A DNA stretch of 64,000 bases from Hydractinia symbiolongicarpus. Taxonomy: Eukaryota; Cnidaria; Hydrozoa; Anthoathecata; Hydractiniidae. A program made the translations under genes and the position numbers. Position 1 is the first letter of the stretch. Each line of letters opens with the position of its first letter. Shown here piece after piece: positions 34,981-48,330 of this stretch. The notes under the pieces are model-generated. The model saw only the letters and a list, made by a program, of their open reading frames with translations, did not search any database and was not told the origin of the DNA. The DNA lies in the NCBI RefSeq assembly GCF_029227915.1, contig NC_079880.1, forward strand, positions 6,574,001 through 6,638,000, written 5' to 3'.

Positions 34981-37900
34981 TTATAAATGTTATAAGTGAG
35001 ACAATTGGACTCCAAGAAATAACATTCTTCTTAATTTGACGTGATTGGCGGTACTCAACGATTACACTGGGCCCTGTGGTAGCGCTTCATTCAAAAATTT
35101 AGATTAATAAGTCATTTTTCTTTGGGAGCAATCCTAGCCGTTATCACGCCCTGAAGAAATAGCGACAGTTTCAAAAACTACATTTCATTGACTTTCTAAC
35201 AGTATCAATTCGTTTGAGTTACAACGGTTGAGTCACATATTCGTACCAACATGTATTCCTTGATATTTTTCAGGTATTACTAGGTTGTATGGCTTTTAAC
35301 AGCGAAATGATTGACTGTGGGACTTAATTGAACTGATTATGGACTGTGACCTTATAAATGTGAAAGTGAGACAATTGGACTCCAAGAAATAACATTCTTT
35401 TTAATTTGACATGATTGCCGGAACTCAGCGACTACACTGGACGCTGTGGTAGCGCTTCATTTAAGAATTAACATACGAAAGTCATTTTTTTACTGTGTGA
35501 CCAATCCTAGCCGTTATAGCGCGCTCAAGAAATAGCGACAGTTTCCAAAACTACATTTTATTGACTTTCTAACAGTATTAATCCGTTTGAGTTACAACGG
35601 TTGAGTCACATATTCGTACCAACATGTATTCCTTGATATTTTTCAGGTATTACTAGGTTGTATGGCTTTTAACAGCGAAATGATTGACTGTGGGACTTAA
35701 TTGAACTGATTATGGACTGTGACCCTATAAATGTGAAAGTGAGACAATTGGACTCCAAGAAATAACATTCTTTTTAATTTGACGTGATTGGCGGAACTCA
35801 ACGATTTCACTGGGCTCTGTGGTATGCGCTTCATTTAAAAATTTAGATTAATAAGTCACTTTTTACTGTGGGAGCAATCCTAGCCGTTATCACGCGCCGA
35901 AGAAATGGCGACAGTTTCAAAAACTACATTTCATTGACTTTCTAACAATATCAATCCGTTTGAGTTACAACAGTTGAGTCACATATTCGTACCAACATGT
36001 ATTTTTGATATTTTTCAGGTAATACTAGGTTGTATGGCTTTCAACAGCGAAATAATTGACTGTGGGACTTAATTGAACTGATTATGGACTGTGACCCTAT
36101 TAATGTAAAAGTGAGACAATTGGACTCCAAGAAATAACATTCTTCTTAATTTGACGTGATTGGCGGAACTCAACGATTACACTGGGCTCTGTGGTAGCGC
36201 TTCATTTAAAAATTTAGATTAATAAGTCATTTTTTACTGTGGGAGCCTTCCTAGCCGTTATCACGCGCTGAGGAAATAGCGACAGTTTCAAAAACTACAT
36301 TTCATTGACTTTCTAACGGTGTCAGTCCGTTTGAGTTACAACGATTGGATCACATATTCGTACCAACATATATTTAGCGATATTTTTCCGCTAATACTAG
36401 GTTGCATCGCTTTTAACAGTGAAACGAACGACTGTGGGACTAAATTAAACTGATTTTAGTCTGTGACTTTCTAAATGTTATAAGTGAGACAAGTGGACTC
36501 CAAGAAATAACATTCTTTTTAATTTGACATGATTGCCGGAACTCAGCGACTACACTGGACGCTGTGGTAGCGCTTCATTTAAAAATTAACATAAGAAAGT
36601 CATTTTTTTACTGTGTGACCAATCCTAGCCGTTATAGCGCGCTCAAGAAATAGCGACAGTTTCCAAAACTGCATTTTATTGACTTTCTAACAGTATTAAT
36701 CCGTTTGAGTTACAACGGTTGAGTCACATATTCGTACCAACATGTATTCTCTTGATATTTTTCAGGTATTACTAGGTTGTATGGCTTTTAACAGCGAAAT
36801 GATTGACTGTGGGACTTAATTGATCTGATTATGGACTGTGACCCTATAAATGTGAAAGTGAGACAATTGGACTCCAAAAAATAACATTCTTCTTAATTTG
36901 ACATGATTGCTGAAACTCAGCGATTACACTGGACGCTGTGGTAGCGCTTCATTTAAGAATTGACATAAGAAAGTCATTTTTTTACTGTGTGACCAATCCT
37001 AGCCGTTATAGCGCGCTCAAGAAATAGCGACAGTTTCCAAAACCACATTTCATTGACTTTCTAACGGTGTCAGTCCGTTTGAGTTTCAACGGTTGGGTCA
37101 CATATTCGTACCAACATGTATTTAGCAATATTTTTCTCATATTACTAGGTTGCATCGCTTTCAACAGCGAAACGATTGACTGTTGGACTTAATTGAACTA
37201 ACTTTGGACTCTGGCTGATCGATGAGATAAATGAGAAAATTGGACTCCAAGAAATAACATTCTTCTTAACTTGACATGATTGTCGAAATTTGACAATTAC
37301 ACTCGGCGCTGTGGTAGCATTTCATTTAAGAATTTAGATAAATAAGTAATTTTTCACTGTGGGACCAATCCTAGCCATTAGCGCGCGCTGAAGAAATAGA
37401 GACAGTTTCAAATACTACATTTCACTGACTTTCTAACGGTGTCAGTCCGTTTGAGTTTCAACGGTTTGGTCACATATTCGCATCAACATGTATTTAGCGA
37501 TATTTATCTGTTATTACTAGGTTGCATCGCTTTTAACAGTGAAGCGATTGACTGTGGGACTTAATTGAACTGATTATGGACTGAGACCCTATAAATGTGA
37601 AAGTGAGACAATTGGACTCCAAGAAATAACATTCTTCTTAATTTGACGTGATTGGCGGAACTCAACGATTACACTGGGCTCTGTGCTATGCGCTTCATTT
37701 AAAAATTTAGATTAAGAAGTCATTTTTTACTGTGGGAGCAATCCTAGCCGTTATCACGCGCTGAAGAAATGACGACAGTTTCAAAAACTTCATTTCATTG
37801 ACTTTCTAACATTATCAATCCGTTTGAGTTACAACAGTTGAGTCACATATTCGTACCAACATGTATTTTTTGATATTTTTCAGGTAATACTAGGTTGTAT

Positions 37901-40900
37901 GGCTTTCAACAGCGAAATAATTGACTGTGGGACTTAATTGAACTAATTATGGACTGTGACCCTATTAATGTGAAAGTGAGACAATTTGACTCCAAGAAAT
38001 AACATTCTTCCTAATTTGACGTGATTGGCGGAACTCAACGATTACACTGGGCTCTGTGGTATGCGCTTCATTTAAAAATTTAGATTAATAAGTCATTTTT
38101 TACTGTGGGAGCAATCCTAGCAGTTATCACGCGCTGAAGAAATGGCGACAGTTTCAAAAACTACATTTCATTGACTTTCCAACAATATCAATCCGTTTGA
38201 GTTACAACAGTTGAGTCACATATTCGTACCAACATGTATTTTTTGATATTTTTCAGGTAATACTAGGTTGTATGGCTTTCAACAGCGAAATAATTGACTG
38301 TGGGACTTAATTGAACTGATTATGGACTGTGACCCTATAAATGTAAAAGTGACACAGTTGGACTCCAAGAAGTAACGTTCTTCTTAATTTGACGTGATTG
38401 GCGGAACTCAACGATTACACTGGGCTCTGTTGTAGCGCTTCATTTAAAAATTTAGATTAATGAGTCATTTTTTACTGTGGGAGCAATCCTACCCGTTATC
38501 ACGCGCTGAAGAAATGGCGACAGTTTCAAAAACTTCATTTCATTGACTTTCTAACAATATCAATCTGTTTGAGTTACAACAGTTGAGTCACATATTCGTA
38601 CCAACATGTATTTTTTGATATTTTTCAGGTAATACTAGGTTATATGGCTTTCAACATCGAAATAATTGACTGTGGGACTTAATTGAACTGATTATGGACT
38701 GTGACCCTATTAATGTGAAAGTGAGACAATTGGACTCCAAGAAATAACATTCTTCTTAATTTGACGTGATTGGCGGAACTCAACGATTACACTGGACGCT
38801 GTGGTAGCGCTTCATTTAAGAATTAACATCAGAAAGTCATTTTTTTACTGTGTGACCAATCCTAGCCGTTATAGCGCGCTCAAGAAATAGTAACAGTTTC
38901 CAAAAGTACATTTTATTGACTTTCTAACAGTATTAATCCGTTTGAGTTACAACGGTTGAGTCACATATTCGTACCAACATGTATTCTTTGATATTTTTCA
39001 GGTATTACTAGGTTGTATGGCTTTTAACAGCAAAGGGATTGACTGTGGGACTTAATTGAACTGATTATGGACTGTGACCCTATAAATGTGAAAGTGAGAC
39101 AATTGGACTCCAAAAAATAACATTCTTCTTAATTTGACATGATTGCCGAAACTCAGCGATTACACTGGACGCTGTGGTAGCGCTTCATTTAAGAATTGAC
39201 ATAAGAAAGTCATTTTTTTACTGTGTGACCAATCCTAGCCATTAGCGCGCGCTGAAGAAATAGAGACAGCTTCAAATACTACATTTCACTGACTTTCTAA
39301 CGGTGTCAGTCCGTTTGAGTTTCAACGGTTTGGTCACATATTCGCATCAACATGTATTTAGCGATATTTATCTGTTATTACTAGGTTGCATCGCTTTTAA
39401 CAGTGAAGCGATTGACTGTGGGACTTAATTGAACTGATTATGGACTAAGACCCTATAAATGTGAAAGTGAGACAATTGGACTCCAAGAAATAACATTCTT
39501 CTTAATTTGACGTGATTGGCGGAACTCAACGATTACACTGGGCTCTGTGCTATGCGCTTCATTTAAAAATTTAGATTAATAAGTAATTTTTTACTGTGGG
39601 AGCAATCCTAGCCGTTATCACGCGCTGAAGAAATGGCGACAGTTTCAAAAACTTCATTTCATTGACTTTCTAACAATATCAATCCGTTTGAGTTACAACA
39701 GTTGAGTCACATATTCGTACCAACATGTATTTTTTGATATTTTTCAGGTAATACTAGGTTGTATGGCTTTCAACAGCGAAATAATTGACTGTGGGACTTA
39801 ATTGAACTAATTATGGACTGTGACCCTATTAATGTGAAAGTGAGACAATTTGACTCCAAGAAATAACATTCTTCTTAATTTGACGTGATTGGCGGAACTC
39901 AACGATTACACTGGGCTCTGTGGTATGCGCTTCATTTAAAAATTTAGATTAATAAGTCATTTTTTACTGTGGGAGCAATCCTAGCAGTTATCACGCGCTG
40001 AAGAAATGGCGACAGTTTCAAAAACTACATTTCATTGACTTTCCAACAATATCAATCCGTTTGAGTTACAACAGTTGAGTCACATATTCGTACCAACATG
40101 TATTTTTTGATATTTTTCAGGTAATACTAGGTTGTATGGCTTTCAACAGCGAAATAATTGACTGTGGGACTTAATTGAACTGATTATGGACTGTGACCCT
40201 ATAAATGTAAAAGTGAGACAGTTGGACTCCAAGAAGTAACGTTCTTCTTAATTTGACGTGATTGGCGGAACTCAACGATTACACTGGGCTCTGTTGTAGC
40301 GCTTCATTTAAAAATTTAGATTAATAAGTCATTTTTTACTATGGGAGCAATCCTACCCGTTATCACGCGCTGAAGAAATGGCGACAGTTTCAAAAACTTC
40401 ATTTCATTGACTTTCTAACAATATCAATCCGTTTGAGTTACAACAGTTGAGTCACATATTCGTACCAACATGTATTTTTTGATATTTTTCAGGTAATACT
40501 AGGTTGTATGGCTTTCAACATCGAAATAATTGACTGTGGGATTTAATTGAACTGATTATGGACTGTGACCCTATTAATGTGAAAGTGAGACAATTGGACT
40601 CCAAGAAATAACATTCTTCTTAATTTGACGTGATTGGCGGAACTCAACGATTACACTGGGCTCTGTGGTATGCGCTTCATTTAAAAATTTAGATTAATAA
40701 GTCATTTTTTACTGTGGGAGCAATCCTAGCAGTTATCACGCGCTGAAGAAATGGCGACAGTTTCAAAAACTACATTTCATTGACTTTCTAACAATATCAA
40801 TCCGTTTGAGTTACAACAGTTGAGTCACATATTCGTACCAACATGTATTTAGCGTTATTTTTCAGGTAATACTAGGTTGTATGGCTTTCAACAGCGAAAT

Positions 40901-41480
40901 AATTGACTGTGGGACTTAATTGAACTGATTATGGACTGTGACCCTATAAATGTAAAAGTGAGACAATTGGACTCCAAGAAACAACGTTCTTCTTAATTTG
41001 ACGTGATTGGCGGAACTCAACGATTACACTGGGCTCTGTTGTAGCGCTTCATTTAAAAATTTAGATTAATAAGTCATTTTTTAATGTGGGAGCCTTCCTA
41101 GCCGTTATAGCGCGCTCAAGAAATAGTAACAGTTTCCAAAAGTACATTTTATTGACTTTCTAACAGTATTAATCCGTTTGAGTTACAACGGTTGAGTCAC
41201 ATATTCGTACCAACATGTATTCTTTGATATTTTTCAGGTATTACTAGGTTGTATGGCTTTTAACAGCAAAGGGATTGACTGTGGGACTTAATTGAACTGA
41301 TTATGGACTGTGACCCTATAAATGTGAAAGTGAGACAATTGGACTCCAAAAAATAACATTCTTCTTAATTTGACATGATTGCCGAAACTCAGCGATTACA
41401 CTGGACGCTGTGGTAGCGCTTCATTTAAGAATTGACATAAGAAAGTCATTTTTTTACTGTGTGACCAATCCTAGCCGTTA
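34981..41480 (+). repeat. Satellite block with a 5-monomer higher-order duplication
   Basis: About 17 monomers. The segment of about 37,380-38,790 recurs at about 39,245-40,655 with an offset of 1,864-1,865 bp. Shared rare marks are tatttatctgttattac, ctctgtgctatgcgc, aagtaacgttcttc, cctacccgttatcac and aacatcgaaataattg. The following segment of about 38,870-39,240 (tagtaacagtttccaaaag) recurs at about 41,110-41,480. No gene or RNA gene. Confidence 0.9.
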
Positions 41481-44400
41481 TAGCGCGCTCAAGAAATAGC
41501 GACAGTTTCCAAAACTACATTTCATTGACTTTCTAACGGCCTCAGTCCGTTTGAGTTTCAACGGTTGGGTCACATATTCGTACCAACATGTACTTAGCAA
41601 TATTTTTCTCATATTACTAGGTTGCATCGCTTTTAACAGTGAAACGAATGACTGTGGAACTAAATTGAACTGATCTTAGTGTGGGACCTTCTAAATGTTA
41701 TAAGTGAGACATGTTGACTCCAGGAAATATCATTCTTTTTAACTTGACATGATTGCCGAAACTCAGCGATTATACTGGGCGCTGTGGTAGCGTTTCACTT
41801 AAGAATTTAGATAAAAAAGTCATTTTTCACTGTAGGACCAATCCTAGCCATTAGCGCGCGCTGAAGAAATAGAGACAGTTTCAAATACTACATTTCACTG
41901 ACTTTCTAACGGTGTCAGTCCGTTTGAGTTTCAACGGTTTGGTCACATATTCGCATCAACATGTATTTAGCGATATTTATCTGATATTACTAGGTTGCAT
42001 CGCTTTTAACAGTGAAACGATTGACTGTGGGACTTAATTGAACTAACTTTGGACTGTGACCTGATCGATGTCATAAATGAGAAAATTGGACTCCAAGAAA
42101 TAACATTCTTCTTAATTTGACATGATTGCCGGAAATTAGAAATTACACTGGGCGCTGCGGTAGCGCTTCAATTAAAAATTAAGATAAAAAAGTCATTTTT
42201 TACTGTGGGACCAATCCTAGGCGTCAGCGCATGCCGAAGAAATAGAGACAGTTCCAAATACTACATTTCACTGACTTTCTAACTGTGTCATTCCGTTTGA
42301 GTTTCAACGGCTGGGTCACATTTTCGTACCAACATGTAGTTAACGATATTTATCTGATATTACTAGGTTGCATCGCTTTTAAAAGTGAAACGATTGACTG
42401 TGGGACTTAATTAAACTAACTTTGGACTGTGACCTGATCAATGTGATAAATGAGAAAATTGGACTCCAAGAAATAACATTCTTCTTGACATGATTGCCGG
42501 AATTTAGCCATTACATTGGGTGCTGTGGTAGCGTTTCAATTAAAAATAAAGATAAAAAAGTCATTTTTTTGCTGTGGGACCAATCCTAGCCATTAGCGCG
42601 CGCTGAAGAAATAACGACAGTTTCAAAAACTACATTTTATTGATTTTCTAACGGTATCAATCCGCTTCCGTTACAACTATTGCGTCACATATTCGTACCA
42701 ACATGTATTTAGCGATATTTTTCTCATATTACTAGGTTGCATCGCATTTAACAGTGAAACGATTGACTGTGAGACTAAATGTAACTGATTTTGATCTGTG
42801 ACGTTTTAAATGTTATAAGTGAGACAAGTGGACTCCAAGAAATAACATTCTTCTTAATTTGACATGATTGCCGGAAATTAGAAATTACACTGGGCGCTGT
42901 GGTAGCGCTTTAATTAAAAATTAAGATAAAAAAGTCATTTTTTACTGTGGGACCAATCCTAGGCGTCAGCGCACGCCGAAGAAATAGAGACAGTTTCAAA
43001 TACTAAATTTCACTGACTTTCTAACGGTGTCATTCCGTTTGAGTTTCAACGGCTGGGTCACATTTTCGTACCAACATGTAGTTAACGATATTTATCTGAT
43101 ATTACTAGGTTGCATCGCTTTTAAAAGTGAAACGATTGACTGTGGGACTTAATTAAACTAACTTTGGACTGTGACCTGATCAATGTGATAAATGAGAAAA
43201 TTGGACTCCAAGAAATAACATTCTTCTTGACATGATTGCCGGAATTTAGCCATTACACTGGGCGCTGTGGTAGCGTTTCAATTAAGAATTAAGATAAAAA
43301 AGTCATTTTTTTGCTGTGGGACCAATCGTAGCCATTAGCGCGCGCTGAAGAAATAACGACAACTTCAAAAACTACATTTCACTGACTTTCTAACGTTGTC
43401 AGTCCGTTTGAGTTACAACGGTTGGGTCATATATTCGTACCAACATGTATTTAGCGATATTTATCTGATACTACTAGGTTGCATCGCCTTTAACAGTGAA
43501 AGGATTGACTGTGGGACTAAATTGAACTGATTTTGGTCTGTGATCTGATAAATGTGATAAATGAGACAATTGGACTCCAAGAAAAAACATTCTTCTTAAT
43601 TTGGCGTGATTGCCGGAACTCAGCGGTTACACTGGGCGCTGTGGTAGCGCTTCATTTAAGAATTTAAATAAATAAGTCATTCTTTACTGTGGGACCAATC
43701 CTACCCGTTGACGCGCCCTGAAGAAATAGCGACAGTTTCAAAAACTACATTTCATTGACTTTCTAACAGTGTCAGTCCGTTTGAGTTACAACGGTTGAGT
43801 CACATATTCGAACTAACATGTTTTTTTTGATATTTTTCAGGTATTACTAGTTTGTATGGCTTTTAACAGCGAAACGATTGACTGTGGGACTTAATTGAAC
43901 CGATTATGGACTGTGACACTATAAATGTGAAAGTGAGACAATTGGACTCCAGGAAATAACATTCTTCTTAATTTGTCATGATTGCCGAAACACAGCGATT
44001 ACACTGGGCGCTGTGGTAGCGCTTCATTTAAGAATTAACATTAGAAAGTCATTTTTTTACTGTGTGACCAATCCTAGCCGTTATAGCGCGCTCAAGAAAT
44101 AGCGACAGTTTCCAAAACTACATTTCATTGACTTTCTAACAGTGTCAGTCCGTTTGAGTTACAACGGTTGAGTCACATATTCGAACTAACATGTTTTTTT
44201 TGATATTTTTCAGGTATTACTAGTTTGTATGGCTTTTAACAGCGAAACGATTGACTGTGGGACTTAATTGAACCGATTATGGACTGTGACACTATAAATG
44301 TGAAAGTGAGACAATTGGACTCCAGGAAATAACATTCTTCTTAATTTGTCATGATTGCCGAAACACAGCGATTACACTGGGCGCTGTGGTAGCGCTTCAT

Positions 44401-47400
44401 TTAAGAATTAACATTAGAAAGTCATTTTTTTACTGTGTGACCAATCCTAGCCGTTATAGCGCGCTCAAGAAATAGCGACAGTTTCCAAAACTACATTTTA
44501 TTGACTTTCTAACAATATTAATTCGTTTGAGTTACAACGGTTGTGTCACATATTCGTACCAACATGTATTCCTTGATATTTTTCAGGTATTAGCAGGTTG
44601 TATGGCTTTTAACAGCGAAATGATTGACTGTGGGACTTAATTGAACTGATTATGGACTGTGACCCTATAAATGTGAAAGTGAGACAATTGGACTCCAAAA
44701 AATAACATTCTTCTTAATTTGACATGATTGCCGAAACTCAGCGATTACACTGGACGCTGTGGTAGCGCTTCATTTAAGAATTGACATAAGAAAGTCATAT
44801 TTTTACTGTGTGACCAATCCTAGCTGTTATAGCGCGCTCAAGAAATAGCGACAGTTTCCAAAACCACATTTCATTGACTTTCTAACGGCGTCAGTCCGTT
44901 TGCGTTTCAACGGTTGGGTCACATATTCGTACCAACATGTATTTAGCAATATTTTTCTCATATTACTAGGTTGCATCGCTTTTAACAGTGAAACGAATGA
45001 CTGTGGAACTAAATTGAACTGATTTTAGTGTGGGACATTCTAAATGTTATAAGTGAGACATGTGGACTCCAAGAAATATCATTCTTTTTAACTTGACATG
45101 ATTGGCGGAACTCAACCATTACACTGGGCTCTGTGGTATGCGCTTCATTTAAAAATTTAGATTAATAAGTCATTTTTTACTGTGGGAGCAATCCTAGCAG
45201 TTATCACGCGCTGAAGAAATGGCGACAGTTTTAAAAACTACATTTCATTGACTTTCCAACAATATCAATCCGTTTGAGTTACAACGATTGGATCACATAT
45301 TCGTACCAACATGTATTTAGCGATATTTTTCCGATATTACTAGGTTGCATCGCTTTTAACAGTGAAAGGAACGACTGTGGGACTAAATTGAACTGATTTT
45401 AGTCTGTGACCTTCTAAATGTTATAAGTGATACAAGTGGACTCCAACAAATAACATTCTTTTTAATTTGACATGATTGCTGGAACTCAGCGATTACACTG
45501 GACGCTGTGGTAGCGCTTCATTTAAGAATTAACATCAGAAAGTCATTTTTTTACTGTGTGACCAATCCTAGCCGTTATAGCGCGCTCAAGAATTAGTAAC
45601 AGTTTCCAAAAGTACATTTTATTGACTTTCTAACAGTATTAATCCGTTTGAATTACAACGGTTGAGTCACATATTCGTACCAACATGTATTCTTTGATAT
45701 TTTTCAGGTATTACTAGGTTGTATGGCTTTTAACAGCGAAGTGATTGACTGTGGGACTTAATTGAACTGATTATGGACTGTGACCCTATAAATGTGAAAG
45801 TGAGACAATTGGACTCCAAAAAATAACATTCTTCTTAATTTGACATGATTGCCGAAACTCAGCGATTACACTGGACGCTGTGGTACCGCTTCACTTAAGA
45901 ATTGACATAAGAAAGTCATTTTTTTACTGTGTGACCAATCCTAGCCGTTATAGCGCGCTCAAGAAATAGCGACAGTTTCCAAAACTACATTTCATTGACT
46001 TTCTAACGGTGTCAGTCCGTTTGAGTTTCAACGGTTGGGTCACATATTCGTACCAACATGTACTTAGCAATATTTTTCTCATATTACTAGGTTGCATCGC
46101 TTTTAACAGTGAAACGAATGACTGTGGAACTAAATTGAACTGATCTTAGTGTGGGACCTTCTAAATGTTATAAGTGAGACATGTGGACTCCAGGAAATAT
46201 CATTCTTTTTAACTTGACATGATTGCCGGAACTCAGCGATTATACTGGGCGCTGTGGTAGCGTTTCATTTAAGAATTTAGATAAAAAAGTCATTTTTCAC
46301 TGTAGGACCAATCCTAGCCATTAGCGCGCGCTGAAGAAATAGAGACAGTTTCAAATACTACATTTCACTGACTTTCTAACGGTGTCAGTCCGTTTGAGTT
46401 TCAACGGTTTGGTCACATATTTGCATCAACATGTATTTAGCGATATTTATCTGATATTACTAGGTTGCATCGCTTTTAACAGTGAAACGATTGACTGTGG
46501 GATTTAATTGAACTAACTTTGGACTGTGACCTGATCGATGTCATAAATGAGAAAATTGGACTCCAAGAAATAACATTCTTCTTAATTTGACATGATTGCC
46601 GGAAATTAGAAATTACACTGGGCGCTGTGGTAGCGCTTCAATTAAAAATTAAGATAAAAAAGTCATTTTTTACTGTGGGACCAATCCTAGGCGTCAGCGC
46701 ACGCCGAAGAAATAGAGACAGTTCCAAATACTACATTTCACTGACTTTCTAACTGTGTCATTCTGTTTGAGTTTCAACGGCTGGGTCACATTTTCGTACC
46801 AACATGTAGTTAACGATATTTATCTGATATTACTAGGTTGCATCGCTTTTAAAAGTGAAACGATTGACTGTGGGACTTAATTAAACTAACTTTGGACTGT
46901 GACCTGATCAATGTGATAAATGAGAAAATTGGACTCCAAGAAATAACATTCTTCTTAATTTGACATGATTGCCGGAAATTAGAAATTACACTGGGCGCTG
47001 TGGTAGCGCTTCAATTAAAAATTAAGATAAAAAAGTCATTTTTTAGCTGTGGGACCAATCCTAGCCATTAGCGCGCGCTGAAGAAATAACGACAGTTTCA
47101 AAAACTACATTTTATTAATTTTCTAACGGTATCAATCCGCTTCCGTTACAACTATTGCGTCACATATTCGTACCAACATGTATTTAGCGATATTTTTCTC
47201 ATATTACTAGGTTGCATCGCTCTTAACAGTGAAACGATTGACTGTGAGACTAAATGTAACTGATTTTGATCTGTGACGTTATAAATGTTATAAGTGAGAC
47301 AAGTGGACTCCAAGAAATAACATTCTTTTTAATTTGACATTATTGCCGGAACTCAGCGATTACACTGGGCGCTGTGGTAGCGCTTCATTTAAGAATTTAG

Positions 47401-48330
47401 ATAAATAAGTCATTCTTTACTGTGGGACCAATCCTAGCCGTTGTCGCGCGCTGAAGAAATAGCGACAGTTTCAAAACTACATTTCATTGACTTTCTAACG
47501 GTGTCAGTCTGTTTGAGTTACAACAGTTGGATCACATATTCGTACCAACATGTATTTAGCGGCATTTTTCCGATATTACTAGGTTGCATCGCCTTTAACA
47601 ATGAGACGATTGACTGTGGGACTTAATTGAACTAACTTTGGACTGTGACCTGATCGATGTCATAAATGAGAAAATTGGACTCCAAGAAATAACATTCTTC
47701 TTAATTTGACATGATTGCCGGAAATTAGAAATTACACTGGGCGCTGTGGTAGCGCTTCAATTAAAAATTAAGATAAAAAAGTCATTTTTTACTGTGGGAC
47801 CAATCCTAGGCGTCAGCGCACGCCGAAGAAATAGAGACAGTTTCAAATACTACCTTTTACTGACTTTCTAACGGTGTCATTCCGTTTGAGTTTCAACGGT
47901 TGGGTCACATTTTCGAACCAACATGTAGTTAACGATATTTATCAGATATTACTAGGTTGCATCGCTTTTAAAAGTGAAACGATTGACTGTGGGACTTAAT
48001 TAAACTAACTTTGGACTGTGACCTGATCAATGTGATAAATGAGAAAATTGGACTCCAAGAAATAACATTCTTCTTGACATGATTGCCGGAATTTAGCCAT
48101 TACACTGGGCGCTGTGGTAGCGTTTCAATTAAAAATTAAGATAAAAAAGTCATTTTTTTGCTATGGGACCAATCCTAGCCATTAGCGCGCGCTGAAGAAA
48201 TAACGACAGTTTCAAAAACTACATTTTATTGATTTTCTAACGGTATCAATCCGCTTCCGTTACAACTATTGCGTCACATATTCGTACCAACATGTATTTA
48301 GCGATATTTTTCTCATATTACTAGGTTGCA
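41481..48330 (+). repeat. Satellite block with a 12-monomer duplication and twin monomers
   Basis: About 18 monomers. About 41,100-42,480 recurs at 45,570-46,950 with an offset of 4,470 bp (12 monomers), sharing actgatcttagtgtgggacc, tgtaggaccaatcc and gaggtgaxis-free marks such as gcgtcagcgca. Two successive monomers at about 43,745-44,110 and 44,118-44,480 are nearly identical (offset 373; attcgaactaacatg, tgaaccgattatgg). Several monomers here carry caacggctgggtcacattttc and acatgtagttaacg. Confidence 0.88.
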
